DNA of 64,000 nt from contig JACKHW010000008.1 of NCBI GenBank assembly GCA_020638795.1, forward strand, positions 124,001-188,000, read 5' to 3'. Below the pieces are notes generated by a model. It saw only the letters and a list, made by a program, of their open reading frames with translations, was not told the DNA's origin and made no database searches. The DNA comes from Planctomycetota bacterium (GTDB lineage: Bacteria; Planctomycetota; UBA1135; GCA-002748355). Shown here in pieces: positions 34,461 through 43,868 of the stretch; position 1 is the first letter of the stretch, and the number at the start of each line of letters is the position of its first letter. Position numbers and translations under genes: made by a program.

Positions 34461-34536
34461 CGCGGCGACGTCGGCTCGTTACGCGCCCGACGCATCAGCG
34501 TACTGAACGCGTCTCCCACAGACCGTCTCGAGCACC

Positions 34537-35970
34537 ATGAACATGAAACCGTTCCAGCCATGGCTATTCGCCGCGCTACTGGCCGCGCCGGCGCCTTCCC
34601 AGGATCCGTCGTTGACGATCTATCCCGCGGCTGCAAGGCCGGGGGATTCGGTCGGCTACATCACTGCGGCGCGTGCGAACGCCGCGTATGCGATCTTCGT
34701 CGACCCGGTCCCTCGTCATGAGCCGTTCTTCGGTCAGATTCTCCGCATCGGGAGTCCTCAGGTCGTTCTCCTCGCGAGTGTGATCGCCATGACCGGCACG
34801 GACAGTGGATCGATCCGGCTGCCGAATCAGTCCTCGCTCGTCGGAGCCAGCGCGTTTCTCCAGGCCTTCGTTCTAGACAACACCTCGGGCAATGGCGTTT
34901 TTCGCGCGAGCAATGGCGAGAGTCTGTCCTTCCATGCTTCCCGATATTCGGTCATCGAGCGTTTCGACGATCCGCGAGCCACGGGCTTTCAAGGCGAGTT
35001 CGAGAACACGAAAGACGGGCGTTTGATCGGTGTGGCGCCGAAGTCCCGTACGGTTCTCACGGTCGATTCGACGCGTGGGTTCGCATTCGGGCAACCGGTC
35101 GCGGGTGAGCTGAGCCCGAACGGTGCGCATCAGCAAGTCGTACTGCGTCCCGTCGACCTCGCCTCGTTGGGTGACGAGGAGATCGTCACGGCGATCCGCA
35201 TGCGTCCGTTCGGGACGTTCGGAACGGGAGTCATCGGGCGATTGGCGGTCGACCTGTCGCACTCGGGGATCGCGCCGGATTTCACGGTCGACGCCTTCTC
35301 GGCACTTCCGAAGTACCCGGCGAGTGGGCTGCAGGTGACGTACGCGAACAACGTCAAGACCGGCACGACGCCGAAGCGCGTCTTCGACGGGCCTTGGGCC
35401 ATCGATCCGAAGAACCTGACCAAGGACGGGTTCCTCGCTTACCCGACATTCACCGGTGCGTTCCGCTACAACGGGACGGACAGCTTGTTGATCGACTTCC
35501 GAGTTGCGCCAGTGAGCAGGCTACCCGCCGGGTTCGGGCACACGATTCGATTGGCGATCCAGACGAGCCCGCGGCCGAACGCGAGGATCTTCCGGCAAGG
35601 GACGAGCGCATTGCCGTACGATCCGTTCACCAGCCCTCTCGCGCTCGCTCAGGACGGGGATAACTCGCTCTTCGTGCTGCAAGTCGATTTGGTCGATGCG
35701 ACGAGTGTCGTCGTGTCGCCGTGGCGATCGAGTGGGCGCCAGGTTCCGGTCTACCGTAAGCCGGTCGTCGCCGCGGGACTCCCTGCCGGCACGAGCGTGT
35801 CGGTCGAGCTGCGCGAAGCTCTCGACTCGCAGGGTACGGGCGCCAGCGCCTTCACGGAGGACGTCACGCAGCTACGTGGGCTGCCGTATTTCCAAGAGCG
35901 CATCACGCTCCGCGGACTGCCCGATGGCACGAGACCTTGGCTCGAGGCACTCGTCGTGCCGATCGACTGA
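34537..35970 (+). CDS. Secreted protein of unknown function
   Basis: A 477-residue protein with a clear signal peptide (ends APAPSQ). The mature part is beta-rich, with no motif I recognise. It begins with a short propeller- or Ig-like domain (LTIYPAAARPGDSVGYI), and the second half repeats strand patterns such as SLLIDFRVAP and SLFVLQVDLVDATSVVV. Similar anonymous secreted proteins are frequent in Planctomycetota. No coupling to neighbours: 76 bases before, 93 bases after. Confidence 0.6.
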   Translation: MNMKPFQPWLFAALLAAPAPSQDPSLTIYPAAARPGDSVGYITAARANAAYAIFVDPVPRHEPFFGQILRIGSPQVVLLASVIAMTGTDSGSIRLPNQSSLVGASAFLQAFVLDNTSGNGVFRASNGESLSFHASRYSVIERFDDPRATGFQGEFENTKDGRLIGVAPKSRTVLTVDSTRGFAFGQPVAGELSPNGAHQQVVLRPVDLASLGDEEIVTAIRMRPFGTFGTGVIGRLAVDLSHSGIAPDFTVDAFSALPKYPASGLQVTYANNVKTGTTPKRVFDGPWAIDPKNLTKDGFLAYPTFTGAFRYNGTDSLLIDFRVAPVSRLPAGFGHTIRLAIQTSPRPNARIFRQGTSALPYDPFTSPLALAQDGDNSLFVLQVDLVDATSVVVSPWRSSGRQVPVYRKPVVAAGLPAGTSVSVELREALDSQGTGASAFTEDVTQLRGLPYFQERITLRGLPDGTRPWLEALVVPID

Positions 35971-36011
35971 CGTTCGAAAAGGTCATCGCGGGCTTGGACC
36001 GGCGGTCTCGA

Positions 36012-36041
36012 TAGACTATGCCCACGGCTGATATTCCAGCC
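36012..36041 (+). promoter_or_regulatory. Possible promoter box and hairpin in the leader of the NFU gene
   Basis: TAGACT (36012-36017) could be a -10 box. It is followed by GGCTG-ATATTC-CAGCC (36026-36041), a 5-bp stem with a 6-base loop inside what would be a leader of about 40 bases, then GGAG before GTG 36064. Confidence 0.25.
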
Positions 36042-36063
36042 GAGCATCTGCCGGAGAGCGGAC

Positions 36064-36663
36064 GTGACCAACGACGAGATTCGAATCCAAGCGCAGCCCG
36101 ACACCATCCCGAACCGCTTTCGGTTCCTCGTCGATCGTGAGGTCTGGCCACAACACGTCGTGTTCGTGGATGCCGCTGCAGCGGCGGACGCGTCACCGCT
36201 CGCAGTCAAGCTCTTCGAGATCGAAGGAGTCACGCGCGTCGAGTTCGACGGTCGCTTCGTCAAGATCACGCAGAACGGTGCGTTCGAGTGGATGACGATC
36301 GCCAAGCAAGTCGGTGCGACGATTCGGACGCACCTGCAAGCCGGGGAGCCGGTCATTCACGAAGGCCGGGCTCCAGAGCTTCCCGCAGAAGAAGCGTTGC
36401 GGCTCAAGGTCGAGAAGATCCTGGATCAGGAGATCAACCCACAGATCGCCGCGCACGGTGGCTACGTGAACGTCGTCGACGTCCAGGGCAAGGATATCTG
36501 GGTTCGAATGGGTGGCGGTTGCCAGGGCTGTGGTTCTGCAGCCGCGACGATGACGCAGGGAGTCGAGCGCTTGATTCGCGATGCGCTTCCCGAGGTCGAA
36601 CGCATCGTGGATGCGACCGACCATCAAGCGGGTACGAATCCGTACTACGCGCCGTCCAACTGA
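36064..36663 (+). CDS. NFU-type iron-sulfur cluster carrier
   Basis: A 199-residue protein with both NFU domains: an N-terminal Nfu_N domain (about 10-95, PNRFRFLVDREVWP ... VKITQNGAFEWMTI) and a C-terminal NifU-like domain with C153-QG-C156 (GGGCQGCGSAAATM), which holds a bridging [4Fe-4S] cluster between two monomers. It passes clusters to target enzymes. Start GTG 36064 is supported by GGAG upstream. Its 3' end overlaps the opposing gene by 19 bases. No other suf/isc genes are nearby. Confidence 0.9.
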   Translation: MTNDEIRIQAQPDTIPNRFRFLVDREVWPQHVVFVDAAAAADASPLAVKLFEIEGVTRVEFDGRFVKITQNGAFEWMTIAKQVGATIRTHLQAGEPVIHEGRAPELPAEEALRLKVEKILDQEINPQIAAHGGYVNVVDVQGKDIWVRMGGGCQGCGSAAATMTQGVERLIRDALPEVERIVDATDHQAGTNPYYAPSN

Positions 36664-37334
36664 CGGGACGACGTCGTCGCGAGCGGTAGGGACTCTTCCA
36701 TGTAGGTGACGACACGGACGTCGTCCTGCTGCAAGTCGACCGTCACGTCGTGATGATCGAGATGCGTATGCACGAGGCGATCCACATCGTGGACGTCGAT
36801 CGCGCTACCGCGCGATCGAGTCGGCTCGAGCAGCCCGATCCGCATGTAGCAATCGTCGTCCACGTCGCTCGGGATCGCGTGGTACCTGTGGAGTAAGCCG
36901 AACGCCTCGGCACCCTTCCTCAGGTCGCTCAGCGCACCATGCTTCTCGCTCCATCCGAGTACGACGACTTTGTCGCCTTGGATGGAAAAGCGGCGATCAC
37001 GTCGGATTACGCCTCGACTCGTCAGGCGTCGGTCGTCCGTGCGGTCACCACCGAAATGGATCCGCAGTGGATTCCGCGCGATTTCGCGGGCCAACCATGC
37101 CTCTACGGCAGGCACGTCTGCAACGACGGAAGTTCCGCGAAGTTCACGATAGGCCACGCAGAGGCCATCCTTCGTGCTGACGTCGAACAGCGTCGCGTGG
37201 ACGCGTTCGGGTTCGTAGGGCACGAACAGGTCGCCGAGGCACCGCGCGCACTGGGCTTGCACACCAGCGATCCACTTTCCGAAGTCCGGCGCTTTCTGGC
37301 CGTACCAAGCAACGATGCTCTCGCGAGTTCGCAT
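36645..37334 (-). CDS. Unknown protein, possibly 2H-phosphoesterase-like
   Basis: A 229-residue cytoplasmic protein I do not recognise. RVHATLFDV near residue 45 has the H-x-T-h shape of a 2H phosphoesterase half-site, and DDDCYMRIGLLEP with a later HHDVTVDL could be the second half, but the second H-x-T is not exact. Preceded by TAATCT nine bases before the ATG. The 3' end overlaps the NFU gene. Treat the 2H idea as weak. Confidence 0.5.
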   Translation of the reverse strand: MRTRESIVAWYGQKAPDFGKWIAGVQAQCARCLGDLFVPYEPERVHATLFDVSTKDGLCVAYRELRGTSVVADVPAVEAWLAREIARNPLRIHFGGDRTDDRRLTSRGVIRRDRRFSIQGDKVVVLGWSEKHGALSDLRKGAEAFGLLHRYHAIPSDVDDDCYMRIGLLEPTRSRGSAIDVHDVDRLVHTHLDHHDVTVDLQQDDVRVVTYMEESLPLATTSSRQLDGA

Positions 37335-37343
37335 GAAGTGCGC

Positions 37344-37349
37344 AGATTA
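37344..37349 (-). promoter_or_regulatory. Putative -10 box TAATCT for the 229-residue protein gene
   Basis: TAATCT ends nine bases before the ATG at 37334, again without a ribosome-binding site between. Confidence 0.4.
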
Positions 37350-37433
37350 CTGGAGTTCGCACGGGGTTCGAATCCGAGCGGGAGCTTTTCCGCGGCACGC
37401 TCGTAGTGCCCCGAGTTCCAAGAAGGAAGCATC

Positions 37434-38525
37434 ATGAGTTCAACCAGGCATTTGGTCTCTCTGGCAGCGGGTCTCGGATTTGTCGGCGCGGGTGTCACGT
37501 TGGCGCCGACCATCGCGAACGGCATCGGGAAGTCGATGGAGGAGGGCCGCATCGCAGCCGTGCGCGAGGAACTCGCCGCGACGCCGCGAGGTGCCTTCGA
37601 AACGCGCATCCGCGACGTCGCACGAATCATGCGCCCGTCCGTCGTCCAGGTGACGCCCAAGAAATACGTGCGCACGTGGAACGACTGGGGCGGCGTGATG
37701 CAACCCGCGGGGATCGGGTCGGGAGTGATCGTCTCCAACAAGGGCTACATCCTCACCAACAACCACGTCGTGCGTGGTGCATCGGCAGTCGAGGTCAAGC
37801 TGGCGGACGGACGAGTGTTCGAAGCCAAGGTCCTCGGGACCGATCGCGCGACCGACCTCGCCGTGCTCGACATCGATGCGGACGGGATCATCCCGGCGAA
37901 GCTCGGTGATTCGACGGCGCTCGAGGTCGGCGATTGGGTGCTCGCCGTGGGGAGTCCGTTCGGTCTCGAGCAGTCGGTGTCCGCGGGCATCGTGAGTGCG
38001 TTCGGGCGTTCCGGCGTTCGCGTCGCGACCTACGAGGACTTCATCCAGACCGACGCTGCGGTCAATCCAGGGAACAGCGGTGGGCCGCTCGTGAACCTCG
38101 ATGGTGAGATCATCGGGATCAACACGGCGATCGCGTCGCGAACCGGCGCTTACAACGGAATCAGTTTCGCGATCCCGACGAAGATCGCGGTCCGAGTGCT
38201 GGAGTCGATCGTTGACACGGGCCGTGTCGAGCGCGGTTGGCTCGGCTTCTACGTGCGGGACCGAGGGCAGGAAGGGGACGGTGCGTTCGTCGAGAGTCTC
38301 GTGCCCGGTGGTCCGGCGCAACGCGCAGGCATCCGGCCAGGAGACGTGATTCTCGAGGTCGATGGTCACGCGGTGAAGGACTCGCGATCGCTGATCTTCC
38401 TCGTGGCGGACCTACCCGCCCAGAAGGCCGTCACCCTGCAGATCGCTCGCGCCGGTTCTACGCAGAAGCTCGAAGCGAAGGTCGAGAGTCGCCCCGAAGA
38501 TCCAGCCGCTGAGGTCGGCCGATAA
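37434..38525 (+). CDS. HtrA/Deg-type serine protease with one PDZ domain
   Basis: A 363-residue envelope protease. Hydrophobic N-terminus (about 6-30), then the trypsin-like domain with H111 (TNNHVV), D141 (TDLAVL) and S215 (NPGNSGGP), all three catalytic residues in place. One PDZ domain follows (about 270-350, GGPAQRAGIRPGDVILEVDG). A single PDZ matches the DegS/HhoA type rather than DegP. These proteases remove or sense misfolded exported proteins. Start supported by AAGGAAG before ATG 37434. Stands alone. Confidence 0.93.
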   Translation: MSSTRHLVSLAAGLGFVGAGVTLAPTIANGIGKSMEEGRIAAVREELAATPRGAFETRIRDVARIMRPSVVQVTPKKYVRTWNDWGGVMQPAGIGSGVIVSNKGYILTNNHVVRGASAVEVKLADGRVFEAKVLGTDRATDLAVLDIDADGIIPAKLGDSTALEVGDWVLAVGSPFGLEQSVSAGIVSAFGRSGVRVATYEDFIQTDAAVNPGNSGGPLVNLDGEIIGINTAIASRTGAYNGISFAIPTKIAVRVLESIVDTGRVERGWLGFYVRDRGQEGDGAFVESLVPGGPAQRAGIRPGDVILEVDGHAVKDSRSLIFLVADLPAQKAVTLQIARAGSTQKLEAKVESRPEDPAAEVGR

Positions 38526-38530
38526 CCGAC

Positions 38531-39136
38531 TCAACGCAAGCGGCGCGGGCCGGTCGCGACCTCGAGGTATGGGAAGCACTTCGGGTCGTGCACCGGCGGT
38601 GCGGTGTCGAGCACCGACTCGAGGTAGCGCTCGATGCTCTTGGCGTAGGTCTTGGCGTCCACGCCATTGATACGGTCGCCGAGTTCGCTGGCTGCCGCTC
38701 GCAAGAGGAGTGCTGCGCGGTTGCCGAGAACCGTGGCGCCGACGACGTGGTGCACGAGGATTTTCAGGTGGCAGGCAGATGCCTGCATGAGTGCACGGAA
38801 GAACCGCTCTTGGTCGCGCTGACCCTCGATCGCCCGCACGCACGCCTCGAATGCCGCTTCGGCTTCCCAGAAGTAGCCGTGGTTGTAGCAGTCGATTCCG
38901 AAAAGGTAGTCGGAGGACTCGGCAAAGCGCGCCGGGTCGAAGTCGGCTCGATAGGGTAGACGCAGGTCCCTGGGTAAGTAGCTGTGACCCGACGGGCTGC
39001 AGATGGGGTGCGGCATCCCCGTTCCCGGCACGAAGCGATACGCCGGGAGGCTGCGGTCACAGAGCCGTGGTGCGCGTAAGTCCAACTCGCTACTACAGGA
39101 TAAAACTTCGGCCGTTCTGCAAATAGTCCGCGCCAT
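38531..39136 (-). CDS. DUF309 family protein
   Basis: A 201-residue protein. The N-terminal part LPAYRFVPGTGMPHPICSPS plus the helical core NHGYFWEAEAAFEACVR ... FFRALMQASACHLK match the DUF309 family, which has a conserved (F/Y)-x-x-AH-x-x-(W/L)E helix pair. Here the usual histidine of the EAHE motif is replaced (EAEA). Function of the family is unknown. ATG 39136 keeps the conserved N-terminal part and avoids overlap with the divergent gene. Its stop lies five bases from the htrA stop. Confidence 0.7.
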   Translation of the reverse strand: MARTICRTAEVLSCSSELDLRAPRLCDRSLPAYRFVPGTGMPHPICSPSGHSYLPRDLRLPYRADFDPARFAESSDYLFGIDCYNHGYFWEAEAAFEACVRAIEGQRDQERFFRALMQASACHLKILVHHVVGATVLGNRAALLLRAAASELGDRINGVDAKTYAKSIERYLESVLDTAPPVHDPKCFPYLEVATGPRRLR

Positions 39137-39248
39137 CCGCGAATACCTTTGCCGATTTTCGAAGGATCCGCGAGTGCGCGCCACGACGGCGCTCGCTCGA
39201 CGGCGCCTTCCCGGAGGCACGATCGTGCCCCAGACCATCGGATCTTGC

Positions 39249-42200
39249 ATGCGTCGAACCACCGTCGTTCTGTTGCTTGTCGTCACCGTGGGCCTGGCTT
39301 GGTGGCTCTTCGCGTCGGGTGGTTCGAAGACTCCGACGACCGGTGGGACCGAGTCGATATCGAGTGGGACAGCGGGGGGAGCCGGTGATCCCGCGACCGA
39401 TGAGGGTGGCCCGCTCCGTGCCGTCTTGACCGGCTCGACCGAGAGTTCGGATAAGTCGGATGGTGGGGTCGAGAGCCGGAAGGTTCAGGGCGTGGCCCTT
39501 CGCGGCCGTCTCGTGGGAGTCACGACCGACCTTTCCAAAGGGACGATCGTGCTCCAGGAGGCGACGCCGGACGTGCAGGCCGCGATGTTCGAAATCATGC
39601 GCAGCGCGTGGAACGACGTCGAAAACTCCGACCAGGTCCAGCGAATGCGACGGATGAAACACGATCCCGACACGTTGGGCACTGCGAGCATTCGTGACGA
39701 TGGTTCGTTCGAACTCGTCACATCGCGTCACGAGCCGTTGCAGCTCGTGCTCAAGCATCCGCTCGTGCGTCTCGACGAAGCCACGAAGGTCGACCTGACG
39801 GACGTTGGTCCGACGGACACGATCGACATGGGAGAGTTGAAGTGTGCGCTCGCGGCTTCGTTGCTCGTCTCGGTCGAAGATGTGGATGGTCGAGCGGTTC
39901 GCAACGCGACTGTCAGGGTCGTGCGTCCGTTCGATCCGATGTCGTTCGTCAACCTCGAGACCAACATGCCGGACTTCAGCCGCTTCGAGCACATGATCCG
40001 GCGGATCGAGGCCAAGACCAACGACCAAGGAATCGCGACTCTAGAGGCCATCGACGACATCGGTCCGACCACGATCGAAGTGCGTGCCGACGGACACGGT
40101 CCAGCCAGCGCAACGGCGCACCTCGTGACGGGGCGGCGAATCTATGTTCGCGTGAAGCTGCCGCAAGCGGCACGACTCGATGTCGTGATCCTCGATGCCG
40201 CACGCAATCCGGTCCCTGATGCGTCCGTCGCTGTCGAGCCGATCTCGGACGATTCGTTGGGCTTGCCGTTGACTGGAGTCGATCGAAGGCCGAGCCGTGT
40301 CCAATCGGGGAACGATGGTCACGCGAGTCTGCGATCCCTTCCTGCCGGTGCCTGCAACGTGCGTGTGCGAGCGACGGGCTTTCGCCCTCTCGATGCCGAA
40401 GTGAGGCTCGAAGAGGGGCGAAGCGTCGAACGCGAGTTCCTGCTCGACCGCGGTCGATCCATCAGCGGTGTCGTCGTCGATGATCGCCGGCGGCCCCTCG
40501 AGGGCGTGCGAGTCGGTGTGGCGCCTTTGCTCGGTGAGAAGGTCATGGGGTTCGACTTGACGAGCTTCGTTCCCGAAACGGCCATGGTCGCAATGTCGCT
40601 CGAGCGCGCGACCGTGACGAATGCAGACGGTACGTTCGTGTTGAGTGGGCTCGAAGACGAAGAGAGCGCGCGGGTCATCGCGTCGCTTGCTGGGCACACT
40701 CCGGTTTCAGAAGTCATCAAGATCGGCAAGACCGATGTCGAGTTCGTGTTAGCGCGACTCGGGTCGGTCACCGGAGTCGTCGTTCGCGAAGAGGACGGCA
40801 AGCCCGTCACCGAGTTCACGGCGCGATCCGTGTCCCGAGCGATGCTCGTCCTCGAATCGAAGCGAGGCAAGCAGCAGACAGGGGAAAATGGGCACTTCAC
40901 GCTTTCGAATCTTCCGCAGGGTAGTCACTCGATCGAGATCGAAGCGGAGGGCCGAGCGCCGCGTACGGTGACGGTCGATCTGGCTGATGCCGATGCGCCC
41001 GTCGACATCGGCACGATCGAACTCGCGCCACCCTCGGGCCTCGTCGGAATCGTCGTCGATCCGGACGACAAGCCGATCGAAGGAGTGACCGTACGTGTCT
41101 CCCGCGGCGGCATGGCCGACATGGCGATGCTCGCGATGATGCGAGGGGACGAAGGGACCAAGACGAACGGTGATGGCGAGTTCGAACTCGTGGGCCTTCC
41201 TTCGCGCCGGTTGCGGTTGCGTCTCGAGAAGTCGGGTTTCGCCCCGACGAAGAGTGAGACGATCTCGATCGAGAAGGGTAAGCGCGTCGGTCCGGTCCGG
41301 ATCGTTCTGAGCCGCGGTTCGACGGTCGACGGCATGATCGTCGATGCGGATGACGCCCCGCTCGAAGGCTGGCTCGTCTCACTGAAGTCGATGTCTCTCG
41401 GCGTGCAGATCAGTCGCCGCAGCGACGCGCGAGGGGCGGTTCATTTCGAAGGCGTGCCCGAAGGTTCGTTCCACATCGAAGCCTTGCCCGGTGACTTCAT
41501 GGCGAAACTCGGTCGATCGTCGATCGCACGCAGTCGAAGCGGTCGCATGCCCGACATCGGCGCCGTCATCGGAGAGACGATGCGAACCGTCGTCGTGGGA
41601 CAGGTCGATGTCCCGAAGGATGGACGTGGAGAGTTCCGACTCGTAGCCACGGGTGAGGGAGCATCGAGCGCGCGCACGGTTCGCGTCGAAGGTCGAGTGA
41701 CGATCGGATCGAAACCTCTCGATGGTGGGCTGGTCGAGTTCGAGGCGATCGGGTCGATGAGGCACCTGTTCGCCACGGTCGAGCAGGGGAATTACGAGAT
41801 TCGAAACCTCGAGCCTGGCTCGTATCGCGCGCGAGTTCGCACCGGATTGCTCCAAGCCGGAGCGTCGAGCGGGGACGTCGTTCATTTATCCGCCGACACT
41901 CAGGTGACGCGCGTCGATCTCGAATTGCCGGGTGGAAAAATCGCTGGGCGGGTCACGTCTCGAGATGGCAAGGCCTTGCCGTTCGTTCTCGTTCGTCTGA
42001 CCCGTGACGAGGATCTTCGAGCCACTGTCCACAACCAGGCAATCGATATCGGCAACGGAGTCTCGGTTACGGACAGCGACGGGCGTTTCTCGTTCGAAGG
42101 GCTCGTGGGTGGTGTGTATGCCATCACCGCGAGGCAGGTCGATGCTCGAGATGGTCCGCGTGTCATGCGCTCGATCGGCATCGAACTGTCAGCAGGGCAG

Positions 42201-42794
42201 CATCGTGAAGATCTCGAACTCGTCGTCGAGGACGGTCTGACGCTGCGCGTCTCCGTCAAGAACGCAGATGCGAGTTCGGCGCGTGGCGCGAAGGTCCGCG
42301 TCCTCGATGCTGCAGGCTTGCCCTTGCGAAGTGTCGAAACGGCGACGACCGACGAGACTGGACAAGCATCCGTCAATGGTCTGGCTCCGGGTGCCTACCG
42401 AGTCCTCGTCGAAGCGGATGGGCACGCGCCGGAGATATCGGATGCAATCGTGGTCCAGGGAGACGACGTATCGGCCCTCGTGCGACTCGAACACGGCGTG
42501 CCCGTTCGCGTGCGCTTCGAGGGCAAGCCCGACCCCACTCTCGTCGGGCAGCGAATCGCGTATGCGCTGTGGGACGATCGCGAACGATTCGTGCGTGGTG
42601 GGTTCGTGACGGTGCCCGAGTGGAAGTCGGAGTCGGCCGTTTCGCAAACCCTCGATCTCGGTCGACTGCGGCCGGGGCGATATCGCGCACGACTGGAGTC
42701 TTTCGCGCTGGGAGCCGTGTGGGCCGAACGCGAAGTCTCGGCGGGGCAGCCGAATCTCTGGAGCTTCGAGATCGACGGTCGGACCATTCGCTGA
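39249..42794 (+). CDS. Very large membrane-anchored CnaB-like repeat protein
   Basis: A 1181-residue protein. An N-terminal anchor or signal (TTVVLLLVVTVGLAWWLFAS) leads into a Gly/Ser/Thr linker and then about ten carboxypeptidase-regulatory (CnaB/transthyretin-like) domains. Recurring phrases are GVVVDDRRRPLEGVRVGVA, GTFVLSGLEDEE, GVVVREEDGKPV, GIVVDPDDKPIEGVTVRV, GEFELVGLPSRRLRL and GRFSFEGLVGGVYAI. Each is a V-x-D-x-x-(G/D)-x-P(L/I)-x-G-(A/V)-x-V strand followed by F-x-(F/L)-x-GL. It is probably a long rod outside the cytoplasmic membrane. It lies 15 bases before three membrane proteins, so it shares their operon. Confidence 0.8.
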   Translation: MRRTTVVLLLVVTVGLAWWLFASGGSKTPTTGGTESISSGTAGGAGDPATDEGGPLRAVLTGSTESSDKSDGGVESRKVQGVALRGRLVGVTTDLSKGTIVLQEATPDVQAAMFEIMRSAWNDVENSDQVQRMRRMKHDPDTLGTASIRDDGSFELVTSRHEPLQLVLKHPLVRLDEATKVDLTDVGPTDTIDMGELKCALAASLLVSVEDVDGRAVRNATVRVVRPFDPMSFVNLETNMPDFSRFEHMIRRIEAKTNDQGIATLEAIDDIGPTTIEVRADGHGPASATAHLVTGRRIYVRVKLPQAARLDVVILDAARNPVPDASVAVEPISDDSLGLPLTGVDRRPSRVQSGNDGHASLRSLPAGACNVRVRATGFRPLDAEVRLEEGRSVEREFLLDRGRSISGVVVDDRRRPLEGVRVGVAPLLGEKVMGFDLTSFVPETAMVAMSLERATVTNADGTFVLSGLEDEESARVIASLAGHTPVSEVIKIGKTDVEFVLARLGSVTGVVVREEDGKPVTEFTARSVSRAMLVLESKRGKQQTGENGHFTLSNLPQGSHSIEIEAEGRAPRTVTVDLADADAPVDIGTIELAPPSGLVGIVVDPDDKPIEGVTVRVSRGGMADMAMLAMMRGDEGTKTNGDGEFELVGLPSRRLRLRLEKSGFAPTKSETISIEKGKRVGPVRIVLSRGSTVDGMIVDADDAPLEGWLVSLKSMSLGVQISRRSDARGAVHFEGVPEGSFHIEALPGDFMAKLGRSSIARSRSGRMPDIGAVIGETMRTVVVGQVDVPKDGRGEFRLVATGEGASSARTVRVEGRVTIGSKPLDGGLVEFEAIGSMRHLFATVEQGNYEIRNLEPGSYRARVRTGLLQAGASSGDVVHLSADTQVTRVDLELPGGKIAGRVTSRDGKALPFVLVRLTRDEDLRATVHNQAIDIGNGVSVTDSDGRFSFEGLVGGVYAITARQVDARDGPRVMRSIGIELSAGQHREDLELVVEDGLTLRVSVKNADASSARGAKVRVLDAAGLPLRSVETATTDETGQASVNGLAPGAYRVLVEADGHAPEISDAIVVQGDDVSALVRLEHGVPVRVRFEGKPDPTLVGQRIAYALWDDRERFVRGGFVTVPEWKSESAVSQTLDLGRLRPGRYRARLESFALGAVWAEREVSAGQPNLWSFEIDGRTIR

Positions 42795-42809
42795 CAAGGC
42801 AACGTTTCG

Positions 42810-43868
42810 ATGCCGATGGAATGGGGGACGCTCGACGATCGCGTGGTCCTAGCCACGCTTTGGACACTCGTACTGCCGACCCTCATGGCAATCGGCACTG
42901 CCTGCATGGGAAAGCTGCGCGTGACGCGCGGAGCGACCCTGATGGTCCTCGGCGTGCCTGCAACGATCGCGCTCTCTGTCTTCACGATCATTGTCCTGCA
43001 GGACGTGTCTATCCGGATCCACACCGGTCATCCGCAAGACGCATCTTCGATCGTCGAAGGATGGCGGCTCGTGATCGTGCGCGACGACCCGCGCTTCGAC
43101 CTCGCGTTGCGGATCGATGTGACGACGCTCGCCCTGCTGGCCTCCGTGAGTGTTTTGCCTCTGATTGCGACGCTTGCACGTCGCGACATCAAGACTGCGG
43201 GGCGTGCGGCTGCGGGGCGTGCGTCATCGAATGATCTCCAACCGTCGGTGATCGACAATCGGGACGCCCTCTGTCTCGGGATCGCCGTATCCCTCGGTGG
43301 CCTCGTTGCCACGGTATCGAACGGTCTGTGGATCGGTGTCGTTCTCACGTGGTTGACGATCCTGTTCGCGAGTGCTGCACGCGCGCGTCGTGCGGCGCGC
43401 GTGCTCATCGCTGCGGGAATCGGGGTTGCCCTGCTCCAGGTCGGACTCGTCGCTCGAGCTGGACGAAACTCCGGTTTCGATCTCGATGCGGTAGCAAGCG
43501 AGATCGTTGCGCCACTTTGGGAACCGGTGGTGATCCTGTCCGGAGCCATCGTCATCGTCGGCTCTTGGGCTGCGAGCGTCGCCCCGTGCGTTCGCTGCAG
43601 TTCCGCATTCGCAGTCGGAGCGATCGTTCCGCTCCGAGTGCTCGTGATGGCGAGTGTGAGCGTTGCGATCTTCATGCGGATTGCCCGCCTCGCCGACTAC
43701 GGCTCTCGCGCGATCTTCCTCGGATGGAGCATTGCAGATCTCGCGATCGTCCATGCGGTGGCATTCGGTACGTTCTTCGCCAGCGTTGCAGTCATCCTCA
43801 TGAATCGGCGTCGCCGGGCAATGTCCGGATCCGGTGACGCGGGAACGAGTCCCGAGGTGCCATCGTGA
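42810..43868 (+). CDS. NuoL-like membrane protein, truncated and without pumping residues
   Basis: A 352-residue protein with about nine membrane segments. Three blocks line up with NuoL: FDLALRIDVTTLALLASVSV (96-115) with F-x-L-x-x-D-x-L-S; RDALCLGIAVSLGGLVATVS (151-170) and NGLWIGVVLTWLTILF, matching rFF-x-y-LF-x-x-ML-x-LV-x-x-N-x(5)-WE-x-x-G; and VVILSGAIVIVGSWAASVAP with SSAFAVGAIVPLRVLVM, matching the GA-x-GKSAQxPLH ... TPVSALIHAATMV block. The pumping glutamate (of WE) reads WL and the KSAQ lysine reads SWAA. The real NuoL has about 600 residues; the C-terminal half is missing. Stop overlaps the next start (GTGA). Confidence 0.6.
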   Translation: MPMEWGTLDDRVVLATLWTLVLPTLMAIGTACMGKLRVTRGATLMVLGVPATIALSVFTIIVLQDVSIRIHTGHPQDASSIVEGWRLVIVRDDPRFDLALRIDVTTLALLASVSVLPLIATLARRDIKTAGRAAAGRASSNDLQPSVIDNRDALCLGIAVSLGGLVATVSNGLWIGVVLTWLTILFASAARARRAARVLIAAGIGVALLQVGLVARAGRNSGFDLDAVASEIVAPLWEPVVILSGAIVIVGSWAASVAPCVRCSSAFAVGAIVPLRVLVMASVSVAIFMRIARLADYGSRAIFLGWSIADLAIVHAVAFGTFFASVAVILMNRRRRAMSGSGDAGTSPEVPS

